Below are positions 1-5,449 of a stretch of 6,033 bases of DNA, in pieces. The notes beneath the pieces were generated by a model, which was not told the origin of the DNA, searched no databases, and saw only the letters and a program-made list of their open reading frames with translations. The stretch comes from Deltaproteobacteria bacterium (lineage in GTDB: Bacteria; Desulfobacterota; Desulfobacteria; Desulfobacterales; BuS5): NCBI GenBank assembly GCA_021157555.1, contig JAGGWL010000291.1:1-6033 (forward strand). The letters are read 5' to 3'. Position numbers and translations under genes: made by a program. The first letter of the stretch is position 1. The number at the start of each line of letters is the position of its first letter.

Positions 1-995
1 GGATTTAATGCGCCTTTGCCTTTAAGCTTCAGTGTTTGACCATTTTGACTTTTTGGCGGTATTTTCATATTAACCCTCCCGTCAATGGTCGGAATTATAA
101 TCTTTCCGCCTGCCATTGCCTCATAAACTGTAACAGGTACATCCATATGAATGTTATCACCATATCTTTTTAATAAAGGATGCGGTTTAATATGGATAAT
201 CAGGTAAAGATCGCCACAACGGTCAGTATTGATACCCTGTCCGCCTTTCCCAGCTACTCGAACCTTTGATCCCTCTTTTACGCCTGGAGGAATTTTGACC
301 TTAATTTTTTCCGTATAAGCGACCTCTCCTTTGCCATAACACTCTTGACAAGGTGTTCCTGTTGAGCCTTTTCCGTCGCAAACAGGGCAGGTTTTTTGAA
401 AATTTATCGGTCCTTTGGAGACATCAACTTTTCCCGTACCGCCGCATGCAGCACAGGTTTTAAATTGTGATTCAGGATCTATCCCTGAGCCATTACATGC
501 CGAACATTGTTTTATTCTTTTCATTGAAACTTCAGTTTCAAAACCTTTTAAAGCCGAAAGAAAATCAATCGTTATTTCATATTCAGCATCTCTTCCTTCA
601 ACAACCATTGAGTTTGCAAATCCGCTTTCTCTTGTGGAGAAGCCAAAAAGATCCCCAAAAATATCTTCATAGCTCTGGTATTTTCCTGACTCATCTCTTG
701 AAAAGCCACCTTTTTGTTGTTCCGCAGATTTCCACTGTTTATATTGTCTCGTTGCGTCAGGATTAAACCCGGCGTTAAGCCCATCTTCGCCAAATTCATC
801 GTAAAGTTTTCTTTTTTTTTCATCACCCAGACAGTCATAGGCGCCTGAAATTTTTTTAAATTTTTCTTCCGCTTTTTTATTCCCAGGATTAATATCCGGG
901 TGCCATTTTCTTGCCAGCTTGCGATAGGCTTTTTTAATTTCCGCATCAGAAGCTGTTTTTGAAACTCCAAGCACTTTATAATAATCTTTGGACAT
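1..995 (-). CDS. dnaJ: Chaperone protein DnaJ (Hsp40), C-terminus cut by window edge
   Basis: Type I J-domain co-chaperone. It delivers unfolded clients to DnaK in the cytoplasm and stimulates DnaK ATP hydrolysis. The frame is open from 995 to the window edge, giving 331 residues plus part of the next codon; DnaJ is usually about 370-380 residues, so roughly 40 are missing. It opens MSKDYYKVLGVSK. The J-domain covers residues 1-70, with the DnaK-activating HPD at 32-34. A weak Gly/Phe linker follows and includes YEDIFGDLFGF near 109-119. Four CxxCxGxG zinc motifs lie at 164-171, 181-188, 203-210 and 216-223, so both zinc centres are intact. The C-terminal substrate domain then follows, with GDLYLIIHIKPHP and ending at LKGKGALN. 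The start is fixed by GGAG six bases upstream (complement 1002-1005). A relic of a phosphoenolpyruvate synthase ends 17 bp upstream on the same strand. No CIRCE or heat-shock promoter is visible. Family call is firm; which DnaJ paralogue it is remains open. Confidence 0.95.
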   Translation of the reverse strand, partial: MSKDYYKVLGVSKTASDAEIKKAYRKLARKWHPDINPGNKKAEEKFKKISGAYDCLGDEKKRKLYDEFGEDGLNAGFNPDATRQYKQWKSAEQQKGGFSRDESGKYQSYEDIFGDLFGFSTRESGFANSMVVEGRDAEYEITIDFLSALKGFETEVSMKRIKQCSACNGSGIDPESQFKTCAACGGTGKVDVSKGPINFQKTCPVCDGKGSTGTPCQECYGKGEVAYTEKIKVKIPPGVKEGSKVRVAGKGGQGINTDRCGDLYLIIHIKPHPLLKRYGDNIHMDVPVTVYEAMAGGKIIIPTIDGRVNMKIPPKSQNGQTLKLKGKGALN

Positions 996-1012
996 GTTTT
1001 TCTCCAGTTATG

Positions 1013-1156
1013 CTATGCTTCATTCTCTATTTCTTTAACATTAAGGGTACTTTTCATGACAGAATCAATGGTCAAGGAGATGGAATCTATACCTTCTTTG
1101 ACCAGAAAACCTGCGAAATCGGGATACTCGCTCTGAGCCTGCCAGCAGAGACCTCT
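1013..1156 (-). pseudogene. Phosphoenolpyruvate synthase C-terminal remnant
   Basis: A 47-residue tail ending in TAG at complement 1013-1015. It reads RGLCWQAQSEYPDFAGFL, then VKEGIDSISLTIDSVMKS and a short charged end. PEP synthase (pyruvate, water dikinase) ends its PEP-binding TIM barrel with a stretch like GICGQAPSDYPDFAxFLVxxGIDSISLNPDS. Here the conserved glycine after the cysteine is W and the proline is Q, so the CGQAPS active-site loop is damaged. Upstream of about 1156 the frame no longer resembles PEP synthase, and the rest of the roughly 800-residue enzyme is absent from the window. It is therefore a relic and not a working gene. It lies 17 bp before dnaJ in the same direction, so it probably marks an old gene border whose 5' part was replaced or deleted. 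Confidence 0.75.
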
Positions 1157-1311
1157 GTGGCGTGAATTCCTCCTGTAAGGATTATCGCAATAGCGGACTC
1201 TCTTCCACGTTTTTTGCCGTCTATGGTAACAACATAAACAAAGTTACACATCCTGATTGCTTCTTCAAGGGATTTTTTATGAATATTGTTTAGGGTGGCG
1301 TTTCCTGATGT
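1087..1311 (-). other. Unrecognised open frame overlapping the PEP synthase remnant
   Basis: A second minus-strand frame is open between stops at complement 1312-1314 and 1087-1089, 74 codons, with the first ATG at 1251 (54 residues). It reads TSGNATLNNIHKKSLEEAIR, then MCNFVYVVTIDGKKRGRESA, IAIILTGGIHATEV and a tail. The first about 50 residues look protein-like (amphipathic helix, then two hydrophobic beta-like stretches). The last part, from about 1156 downward, overlaps the PEP synthase remnant in another frame and is presumably shadow. No Shine-Dalgarno sequence is visible before ATG 1251. I do not recognise the family. It may be a fragment of a second decayed gene joined to the PEP synthase tail, or chance. 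Confidence 0.3.
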
Positions 1312-1386
1312 CTATAAATCAATCAACAAGCCACAGATTATTTAATGGCCAACTAATTGATGCTATAGATGTTCAGATAAATAATT

Positions 1387-1668
1387 TCACTGCGTTATCG
1401 GTCGTCGGAGTATTATAAATCGTGTATTATGTTGTTTTTGAGATAAAAGTCTTAGATCATCAGTTTCTATGGAATCCTGATTGTCAGAATGGTCTGTTCC
1501 AGTACCAAAAGAGACGCTTGCCAGTTCAGACAGAATATATCTGTTATGGAGCTTTTCACCGTTTTATTTTTTTTTCCACGCGATTATTTTTATTGTTGTA
1601 CCATTAGGAATAATTGATGAGAGATGCTTCCGGCAAGCCTGAACAAAATTTTCTGTTCTTCTTGAAGA
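1387..1668 (-). pseudogene. Phospholipase D-like (MITD1 C-terminal type) domain remnant, in-frame stop
   Basis: A single frame from 1668 to TGA at complement 1387-1389, broken by TAA at complement 1564-1566. Before the stop it reads ENFVQACRKHLSSIIPNGTT then IKIIAWKKK. After it comes NGEKLHNRYILSELASVSFG, then TGTDHSDNQDSIETDDLRLL. The pattern (weak Q/R-N-F start, beta strand before W-K, then HNRYIL...G-V-FG-G-D...TDD-LL) is what I recall of bacterial proteins ending in a PLD-like domain related to the MITD1 C-terminus. The HxRY segment corresponds to the HKD-like site, and the expected glycine after FG-x-G is present. No start codon or ribosome site is seen, and the parent protein is gone. 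The family call is from memory; its role, perhaps in defence or membrane processes, is unknown. Confidence 0.5.
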
Positions 1669-1790
1669 TTACGGTTTTGTCCAGTTTCATAATCATTAAA
1701 AAATCTATCGACGTCAAGGTTGCCTTTAAAGGGAGGATTTGCAAGGATTACAAGGACGCTGTTGCAGATCTCGCTTCTGCCGGTTCCCAG
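1590..1790 (-). pseudogene. Gene fragment with NPPF motif (possible methyltransferase piece)
   Basis: Open frame of 66 codons between TAA at complement 1791-1793 and TAA at complement 1590-1592. It begins LGTGRSEICNSVLVILANPP then FKGNLDVDRFFNDYETGQ and ends ISHQLFLMVQQ. A hydrophobic strand followed by ANPPFKG matches motif IV (N-P-P-F/Y) of adenine-specific DNA methyltransferases, such as HsdM of type I restriction-modification. The downstream methyltransferase sequence is not recognisable, and about 40 residues overlap the PLD-like remnant in another frame. It could therefore be the frameshifted N-terminal continuation of that remnant. No start codon with a ribosome site is visible. This is a fragment, and the methyltransferase reading rests on one short motif. 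Confidence 0.3.
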
Positions 1791-1812
1791 TTACTTGAAA
1801 AAGAGAAGATCA

Positions 1813-1887
1813 GAAAGGGCGATATATACCAGCCCAGGGCAACGCCCTATGATTTAAATATCCTATAACCCTCATGCCCTGTCGGGC
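1813..1887 (-). repeat. Palindromic dispersed repeat, copy A (inverted relative to copy B)
   Basis: On the minus strand this reads GCCCGACAGGGC (complement 1876-1887), about 27 bases of AT-rich spacer, AGGGCGTTGCCCT (complement 1836-1848; 5-bp stem, 3-base loop), GGGCTGGT, then CGCCCTTTC (complement 1813-1821). The same order of blocks occurs on the plus strand at 2136-2213. The 21-base cores (complement 1828-1848 against 2175-2195) agree at 18 positions. I recognise the style as a dispersed non-coding repeat common in environmental bacterial genomes, but cannot name the family. Confidence 0.6.
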
Positions 1888-1905
1888 ACAACAAAAAATG
1901 AAAGA

Positions 1906-1937
1906 TTCACCGCAGAGATCACAGAGTACACAGAGAA
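1906..1937 (+). repeat. CACCGCAGAG-type dispersed repeat
   Basis: TTCACCGCAGAGATCACAGA followed by GTACACAGAGAA. Variants of the phrase CACCGCAGAGACGCAGAG with CACAGAGA recur in many unrelated repeat-rich bacterial genomes. On the other strand they give false short ORFs rich in LCVLCGE-like residues, as happens here (FLCVLCDLCGESF). The internal unit CACAGAG/GCAGAG is itself repeated with a period of about 9. Only one copy is present in this window. Confidence 0.5.
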
Positions 1938-1975
1938 AAAATAAAAACATTTGCCTTGTCTCTGGTTTTTTCTCA

Positions 1976-2034
1976 TTCCCATGCTCCAACGTGGGAATGC
2001 ATACCATATGGGTTCCCACGCTGGAGCATGGGAA
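1976..2034. repeat. Nested long hairpin repeat (TTCCCATGCTCC type)
   Basis: Two 22-base arms, 1976-1997 and 2013-2034, are inverted copies with one mismatch (21 of 22) around a 15-base loop. Each arm is itself a partial palindrome, TTCCCA...TGGGAA with a 10-base middle. The DNA can therefore form one long hairpin or two small ones. There is no T-run after it, so it is not a typical terminator. The arm sequence (TTCCCATGCTCCAGCGTGGG) is a dispersed repeat I recall from several environmental bacterial genomes. Confidence 0.85.
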
Positions 2035-2040
2035 CCAGGT

Positions 2041-2080
2041 AACTTTAGCCACTTTAGCGCACTTTAAACTTTAGGCACTT
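2041..2080 (+). repeat. Degenerate tandem repeat of ACTTTAG units
   Basis: Four units of ACTTTA, beginning at 2042, 2051, 2061 and 2068, followed by GCACTTT at 2075-2081. Spacing is uneven at 7-10 bases. The unit resembles the GGCACTTTA phrase found as dispersed repeats elsewhere. It is too short and degenerate to be a CRISPR array or an iteron origin. Confidence 0.55.
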
Positions 2081-2095
2081 TCATATAAACCAATC

Positions 2096-2213
2096 AGCCC
2101 TAAAAGGACGTGACATATATTTATTTTTATCTATCGCCCTTTCAGGGCTCTTGGGGAATATATAATCTTTTCCTGGGGCGTTGCCCCAGGCTGGTGTTTA
2201 GCACTTTCAGGGC
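2096..2213 (+). repeat. Palindromic dispersed repeat, copy B
   Basis: Three palindromic parts in order. First, AGCCCTAAAAGGACG (2096-2110) is an inverted partner of CGCCCTTTCAGGGCT (2135-2149), 13 of 15 bases, making a stem with a 24-base AT-rich loop. Second, GCCCTTTCAGGGC (2136-2148) can also fold on itself. Third, CCTGGGGCGTTGCCCCAGG (2172-2190) is a perfect 8-bp stem with loop GTT. The block ends with GGCTGGT and CACTTTCAGGGC. Copy A at 1813-1887 carries the same blocks on the opposite strand. No protein is encoded. Confidence 0.65.
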
Positions 2214-2239
2214 AGCCTGAGGAAGGAATGCCCATATTA

Positions 2240-2279
2240 ATTTGGGGGCCTGTCTGAGAAAACCTACCTTCGGGTGAAT
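2240..2279 (+). repeat. Left TIR with adjoining ATTT duplication
   Basis: ATTT at 2240-2243, then the repeat 2244-2279, containing CTGTCTGAGAAAACCTACCT. Within 2250-2279 it differs from the right end at one base only (C at 2271). Two more differences, at 2246 and 2249, lie in the terminal G-rich part. Confidence 0.88.
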
Positions 2280-4310
2280 GTATAAAACTCATTAACGACT
2301 CACTATGTTTTACCTCATTTACGTTGTTTTTTCTTCTTCTCTTATTGTTTTATGACTTTTGGTTTTGGTGCTGTCACGTCTTTATCTACTTCAGACGGTA
2401 TATGTAATCTTATTTTATCGTATAGATACCACTGTCGTTCTGCGGAAAGCCCTTTGGAAGTAAAACATGGAGGTTTTTCCAACCTTTCGTCGAACTGAAA
2501 TGTCTTTTTTTTCAGCAAAAAGAATGTTTCTTCTTCAGCATCAACACTACGTTTTACATTCATTTTTCCAGGTGCATCCGCCTCTATGCGGAAGTGTTGA
2601 TAATTTGTTATGCCGGAAAGTTCCTTGAAAATCTTTCCCAACCAAGAAGACCATTTGCGAAACTGAAAAATTGCACGTCCATCATTGTCTCTATATGTTT
2701 GAGAAACGTTGAAATTTCCAGTCGTTGATGAATCAATAACGTCCACCAAATGATCGTAAGTGTATACTTTCGAACGTCGATATTTCTTTTTTATCAATCC
2801 AAAGTAGGCGTCTGGTGAAAATTTTGTGTGTCCAACTAACATGAATGAAAGAGTAATTGATTTGTGCTTTCCCGTCATAACGCGATACATAAGGTATTGT
2901 ATGACGGCATTGTTTTTATTCTGACCAACACAATTATCTGCGGTTAGGAGCACATGACTTTCTTTTAGACCATAGCGCTCAAAGTAATGATCAAGCAACG
3001 AGATGACGACATCCGCACCTTTACCTGGGAAATCAGCTTCATCAATAAGATAGTTGACTTGCTGTGGCAGAGCCTCGCAACAAATGCCAAACAGTTGCGC
3101 AATACGAGGCAACTTGAAGTAGATTGGTCCAACTTGATGATCTTCATAAGGAATGTGCAGTTGTTGTGCAAAATCCCACGAATAGTGCATTACCGAGTCT
3201 TTATTATCACTTAACTTTTCATTGGGTAACACCTGTTGGTAGGATTCCTTTGATAGTTGGATTGATTCTCGGAAGTAGTCCCGTTCTTTCTTGGCTGCGA
3301 GAAGATGTTCCTTTGCCACTGTCAGACATTCCAACTTGTAATCTTCATCACCAGAAGCTATCGAAACATTAATGAGTTTCTTATTATCCTCACATGTCAT
3401 ACATAAATCACTTTTCGGTTTTGAAAATACAATGTTGGGGAAGTGTTCAATCCATATTCTTCTGAATGTTCGGTGTTGGACGGCGTTGGTGTTATTAAGA
3501 GCCATGCTTTTTTGATAAATTCTATGAACAAACATATAGTTCATGACAGTTGGTAAATACACCTTTAAGCGCCCCTTTTCCGCACGTAAATCACGTCCAG
3601 GATCAGGAAGACCATGTACGGCGACAAAGTTTTCAATGAATATCTTCACATTTTTCTTATCTTTTGGTTTGCAGGCATGTTTTGGTGTTCTTCCGGTATT
3701 ACCATGGTTTAGCGGTAGTGTTCCTATTTCAGTCAAATATTTCTGATGCCGTTTTAACCGATCAATTGATTCTCCATGATAAAACAAGAACATTGTGCGA
3801 CATACAGGACGATCAGCATTAATGAAGTAATCAAATTTTTGTCTTTCTCTCAGTTTGATTGTACGCGCGGATACTGACTGCTTGGAAACTCGTATGAAAG
3901 TTTGGAGTTTGCCGATGATAAAGCTGTGTTTTTCATTCCATGACATCAACCGGAAGTTTTCTCGGGATTCGATAACTTCGCTGACAGTGAACAGTCTTTG
4001 GCAATTTTCTCCACACGGGCACGGAGTTGACAGGAACTGAGAAATTAGCCTTTTTTCCTCAACAGGATTTATCGGTCTCGATGTCTCAATCTCTTGGGAG
4101 GCAGATGAAAGGACAACCTCGTTAAATTTATCTAAAAGGAAGGGGCGCAGATATTCTTGTTCAAGTTCCTGAAAAGATATTTCAAGATCTTGAAGCCGTT
4201 TATCTATATGATTTTTTTCTCTTTTCATAAAAGGAAAATACCATTCAACTCAGGATTATCCAATAAAAAAAATGATTCACCCTAAGGTAGGTTTTCTCAG
4301 ACAGCCCGCC
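2244..4310 (-). mobile_element. Complete single-gene transposon with 36-bp TIRs and ATTT target duplication
   Basis: A 2,067-bp element bounded by inverted repeats 2244-2279 and 4275-4310, which match at 33 of 36 positions. The direct repeat ATTT lies immediately outside both ends (2240-2243 and 4311-4314), read as a 4-bp target-site duplication. One gene, 2342-4228 on the minus strand, fills almost all of it, leaving 62 bp of non-coding DNA between the left repeat and the stop codon and 46 bp between the right repeat and the start codon. No passenger gene is present. Matching ends, a clear duplication and an intact reading frame point to a recent insertion that may still move. The terminal sequence does not let me assign it to a named insertion-sequence family; the transposase is of the DUF7869-like type best known in animals. 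Confidence 0.88.
2342..4228 (-). CDS. DUF7869-like transposase related to animal transposon proteins
   Basis: 628 residues, the only gene of the element and the presumed transposase. Domains: coiled N-terminus (1-45); metal-binding-like C70-P-C72-x3-C76; a conserved block with VCRTMFLFYHGES (142-154) and HGNTGRTPKHA (175-185); C276-x2-C279; a charged helical stretch (300-340); then an RNase H-like core. In the core, WDFAQQLHIP (D352), PQQVNYLIDE (388-397), ADNCVGQNKNN (D431) and GHTKFSPD (D473) suggest a D-D-D or D-D-E catalytic site; the third acid is uncertain. The end, GLSAERQWYLYDKIRLHIP (593-611), is also a family block. I know this arrangement from uncharacterised animal proteins. ATG 4228 is the first start after an in-frame TGA; no Shine-Dalgarno sequence is visible. 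A GATAAT -10-like hexamer lies at complement 4255-4260, without a good -35. Catalysis is inferred from motifs and the TIR context. Confidence 0.85.
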   Translation of the reverse strand: MKREKNHIDKRLQDLEISFQELEQEYLRPFLLDKFNEVVLSSASQEIETSRPINPVEEKRLISQFLSTPCPCGENCQRLFTVSEVIESRENFRLMSWNEKHSFIIGKLQTFIRVSKQSVSARTIKLRERQKFDYFINADRPVCRTMFLFYHGESIDRLKRHQKYLTEIGTLPLNHGNTGRTPKHACKPKDKKNVKIFIENFVAVHGLPDPGRDLRAEKGRLKVYLPTVMNYMFVHRIYQKSMALNNTNAVQHRTFRRIWIEHFPNIVFSKPKSDLCMTCEDNKKLINVSIASGDEDYKLECLTVAKEHLLAAKKERDYFRESIQLSKESYQQVLPNEKLSDNKDSVMHYSWDFAQQLHIPYEDHQVGPIYFKLPRIAQLFGICCEALPQQVNYLIDEADFPGKGADVVISLLDHYFERYGLKESHVLLTADNCVGQNKNNAVIQYLMYRVMTGKHKSITLSFMLVGHTKFSPDAYFGLIKKKYRRSKVYTYDHLVDVIDSSTTGNFNVSQTYRDNDGRAIFQFRKWSSWLGKIFKELSGITNYQHFRIEADAPGKMNVKRSVDAEEETFFLLKKKTFQFDERLEKPPCFTSKGLSAERQWYLYDKIRLHIPSEVDKDVTAPKPKVIKQ

Positions 4311-4314
4311 ATTT
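4275..4314 (-). repeat. Right TIR with adjoining ATTT duplication
   Basis: Inverted copy of the left end at 4275-4310, followed by ATTT at 4311-4314. On the minus strand it starts GGCGGGCTGTCTGAGAAAAC. The plus-strand gene at 4316 begins one base after the duplication. Confidence 0.88.
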
Positions 4315-4315
4315 T

Positions 4316-4846
4316 ATGTTCAAAACCTATAAAATAAAAACAGATAAACACCTTCGTGAGTTATTGGATAAATTGAAAGCAGCTCTTTTAAATTCTTTAC
4401 AAATTGTCAATTACCCTACCTCATTAAGAGGGAAAGCAGCTATCTTTAAGTGGAACCTGAATTATAAAGAAATTGATAAAATAAATAATGAATTGCTTAA
4501 GAATATTTCAAACAAAGCCGGAGTTTATTTGCTTTCTACATATGAAGGACGAAGAAGAAAAATATTGTACATTGGCCAAACTCAATCCAAAACTGCAAGA
4601 CAACGAATAAGGTCTCATATTGTTTGGAGAAACAAAAAAACAAAATCAGGAAAAATAACTGGTTCACAATTCGACAAAGTACAGAAAATAATTGTTTCAG
4701 GAAAAAAGTTAAATTTTTCATTCGTCGAAATTCAACCGGCCTCTCTCAGGCATTATATTGAAGAAAACTTAATTGAAGAATTAAATCCCCCTTGGAATAA
4801 ACACAAAACAAGTAAGTACCTAAGTATAAGTTTTCCGATATCTTAA
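4316..4846 (+). CDS. GIY-YIG nuclease-domain protein
   Basis: 176 residues. An N-terminal part (1-65) of unknown function is followed by a GIY-YIG fold: AGVYLLS (G69-V70-Y71), KILYIGQTQ (Y85-I86-G87), RQRIRSH with the likely catalytic Arg97 and His101, and IEENLIEELNPPWN with the metal-binding glutamate probably E149 (E-x-x-L-I) and Asn161. All core positions of the family are present, so it could cut one DNA strand per active site. Families with this fold include UvrC, homing endonucleases and restriction enzymes; this protein lacks extra domains to tell which. The transposon lies immediately upstream: ATG is 5 bp from its end, and no Shine-Dalgarno is seen. In the rebuilt empty site there is none at normal spacing either; GGAAGG lies about 18 bases away. 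Expression may be altered by the insertion. The target DNA is unknown. Confidence 0.8.
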   Translation: MFKTYKIKTDKHLRELLDKLKAALLNSLQIVNYPTSLRGKAAIFKWNLNYKEIDKINNELLKNISNKAGVYLLSTYEGRRRKILYIGQTQSKTARQRIRSHIVWRNKKTKSGKITGSQFDKVQKIIVSGKKLNFSFVEIQPASLRHYIEENLIEELNPPWNKHKTSKYLSISFPIS

Positions 4847-4932
4847 CAACTTAGATTCTTTAAAGAAGCTTGATTATTGGAAGGTATCTACCTAAAAATT
4901 TATGCTCGGGTACTTAAAAAAAAGGGGGGCAG

Positions 4933-5107
4933 TTGGGGACGTCCATTGGAATATTGATTGACAACCGAACAAGATTAAGTTATAGAATTTTTATGCCAAG
5001 AAAAGCTCGCATAGATACCATAGGGGTTTTACATCATATAATATTACGAGGGATCGAACAAACCTGACCTAAATCTGTGCGCCTGCCTGGGAAGTTATTT
5101 CGTCCCC
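4933..5107 (+). mobile_element. Internally deleted relic of a REP-associated tyrosine transposase element
   Basis: The block starts with TTGGGGACGTCC (4933-4944) and ends with CGTCCCC (5101-5107), so GGGGACG occurs inverted at the two ends. Between them is the start of a Y1 (IS200-like) transposase gene, which stops after 24 residues. The intact gene would be several hundred bases longer, so most of the coding region has been lost while both ends remain. Boundaries are approximate. Confidence 0.55.
4993..5067 (+). pseudogene. REP-associated tyrosine transposase, N-terminal 24 residues only
   Basis: The frame MPRKARIDTIGVLHHIILRG then IEQT ends at TGA 5065-5067. Intact family members begin MPRKARIDxPGxLHHIIxRGIER and run to about 200-320 residues, with an HUH motif near residue 60 and a catalytic tyrosine further on. 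Neither is present here. Such enzymes process single-stranded DNA at palindromic repeats. With its active site gone, this copy cannot act. There is no good ribosome site before the ATG. Confidence 0.75.
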
Positions 5108-5113
5108 GTTCCT

Positions 5114-5449
5114 CTAAATGACATTAGCAGCTTTATTCAAAATCTCGGAAGCCCACTGATTGATGCTCTTTCTACTCATTTTGGCAGCAGTAGCAACAGT
5201 GGCATGAGTGTTTGATGAAACCCGCAGCATCAGTTTACCAGAATAAATTTTTTGTGCAAGCCTGCCTGTTTCTGCACTGATTGCAAGCTAGCTATTGACG
5301 GATTCATGAAATGAACTTTTCAGTTCATTAACCGTTGTGCCATGAAATCCAACAATATCTTTAATACCGGCAAGATGACCGACGAAAATGCGATTTTCCT
5401 CCTCATACTCAATGTGGGCAACATAGCCTTTATATTTCATCATATTCAT
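5114..5449 (-). pseudogene. hicB: HicB antitoxin gene with internal TAG stop
   Basis: HicB antitoxins bind and block HicA and repress their own operon. Reading from ATG 5449 (alternatives at 5443 and 5440), the first 53 residues, MNMMKYKGYVAHIEYEEENR then IFVGHLAGIKDIVGFHGTTV and NELKSSFHESVNS, form the HicB partial RNase H-like fold. Codon 54 (complement 5288-5290) is TAG, where relatives usually have the tyrosine of a DDYLA-like stretch. Past it the same frame continues undamaged for 57 residues, including KIYSGKLMLRV and SINQWASEILNKAA, the ribbon-helix-helix DNA-binding part, and stops at TAG 5114-5116. One substitution therefore explains the break. A 53-residue product could still bind toxin but would lack the DNA-binding end. 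The gene overlaps the 3' end of hicA. Confidence 0.85.

Noticed and set aside
415..970. Open frames on both strands inside 415-970 (85, 99 and 132 residues).
   Set aside because: They lie in other frames of dnaJ, whose own frame shows J-domain and zinc motifs across the same bases.
959..1165. Plus-strand 68-residue frame.
   Set aside because: It covers the dnaJ start and the PEP synthase tail on the other strand; it has no ribosome site and no family resemblance.
1308..1418. Plus-strand small frame of 36 residues starting MSINQSTSHRLFNGQLIDAI.
   Set aside because: It reads like protein but has no ribosome site, is very short and cannot be recognised; the stretch 1312-1386 otherwise holds nothing I can support.
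1422..1868. Plus-strand frames at 1422-1607 and 1614-1868.
   Set aside because: They run opposite to the minus-strand remnants with the clearer family motifs, and the second continues into a palindromic repeat.
1810..2074. Frames at 1810-2052 (minus) and 1874-2074 (plus).
   Set aside because: They consist of the repeats themselves; the LCVLCDLCGE-like residues are a translation of the CACCGCAGAG repeat.
2041..2080. Short tandem units considered as CRISPR or iterons.
   Set aside because: Units of 7-10 bases with no spacers of constant length and no replication or cas gene nearby.
2172..2190. CCTGGGGCGTTGCCCCAGG as a Rho-independent terminator.
   Set aside because: No T-run follows on either strand; it belongs to a dispersed repeat block that occurs again inverted at 1828-1848.
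2965..4040. Short frames on both strands within the transposase gene.
   Set aside because: All overlap the long, motif-bearing 628-residue frame.
4536..4721. Minus-strand frame of 61 residues.
   Set aside because: Shadow of the GIY-YIG gene; residues are the low-complexity F/L expected from AT-rich DNA.
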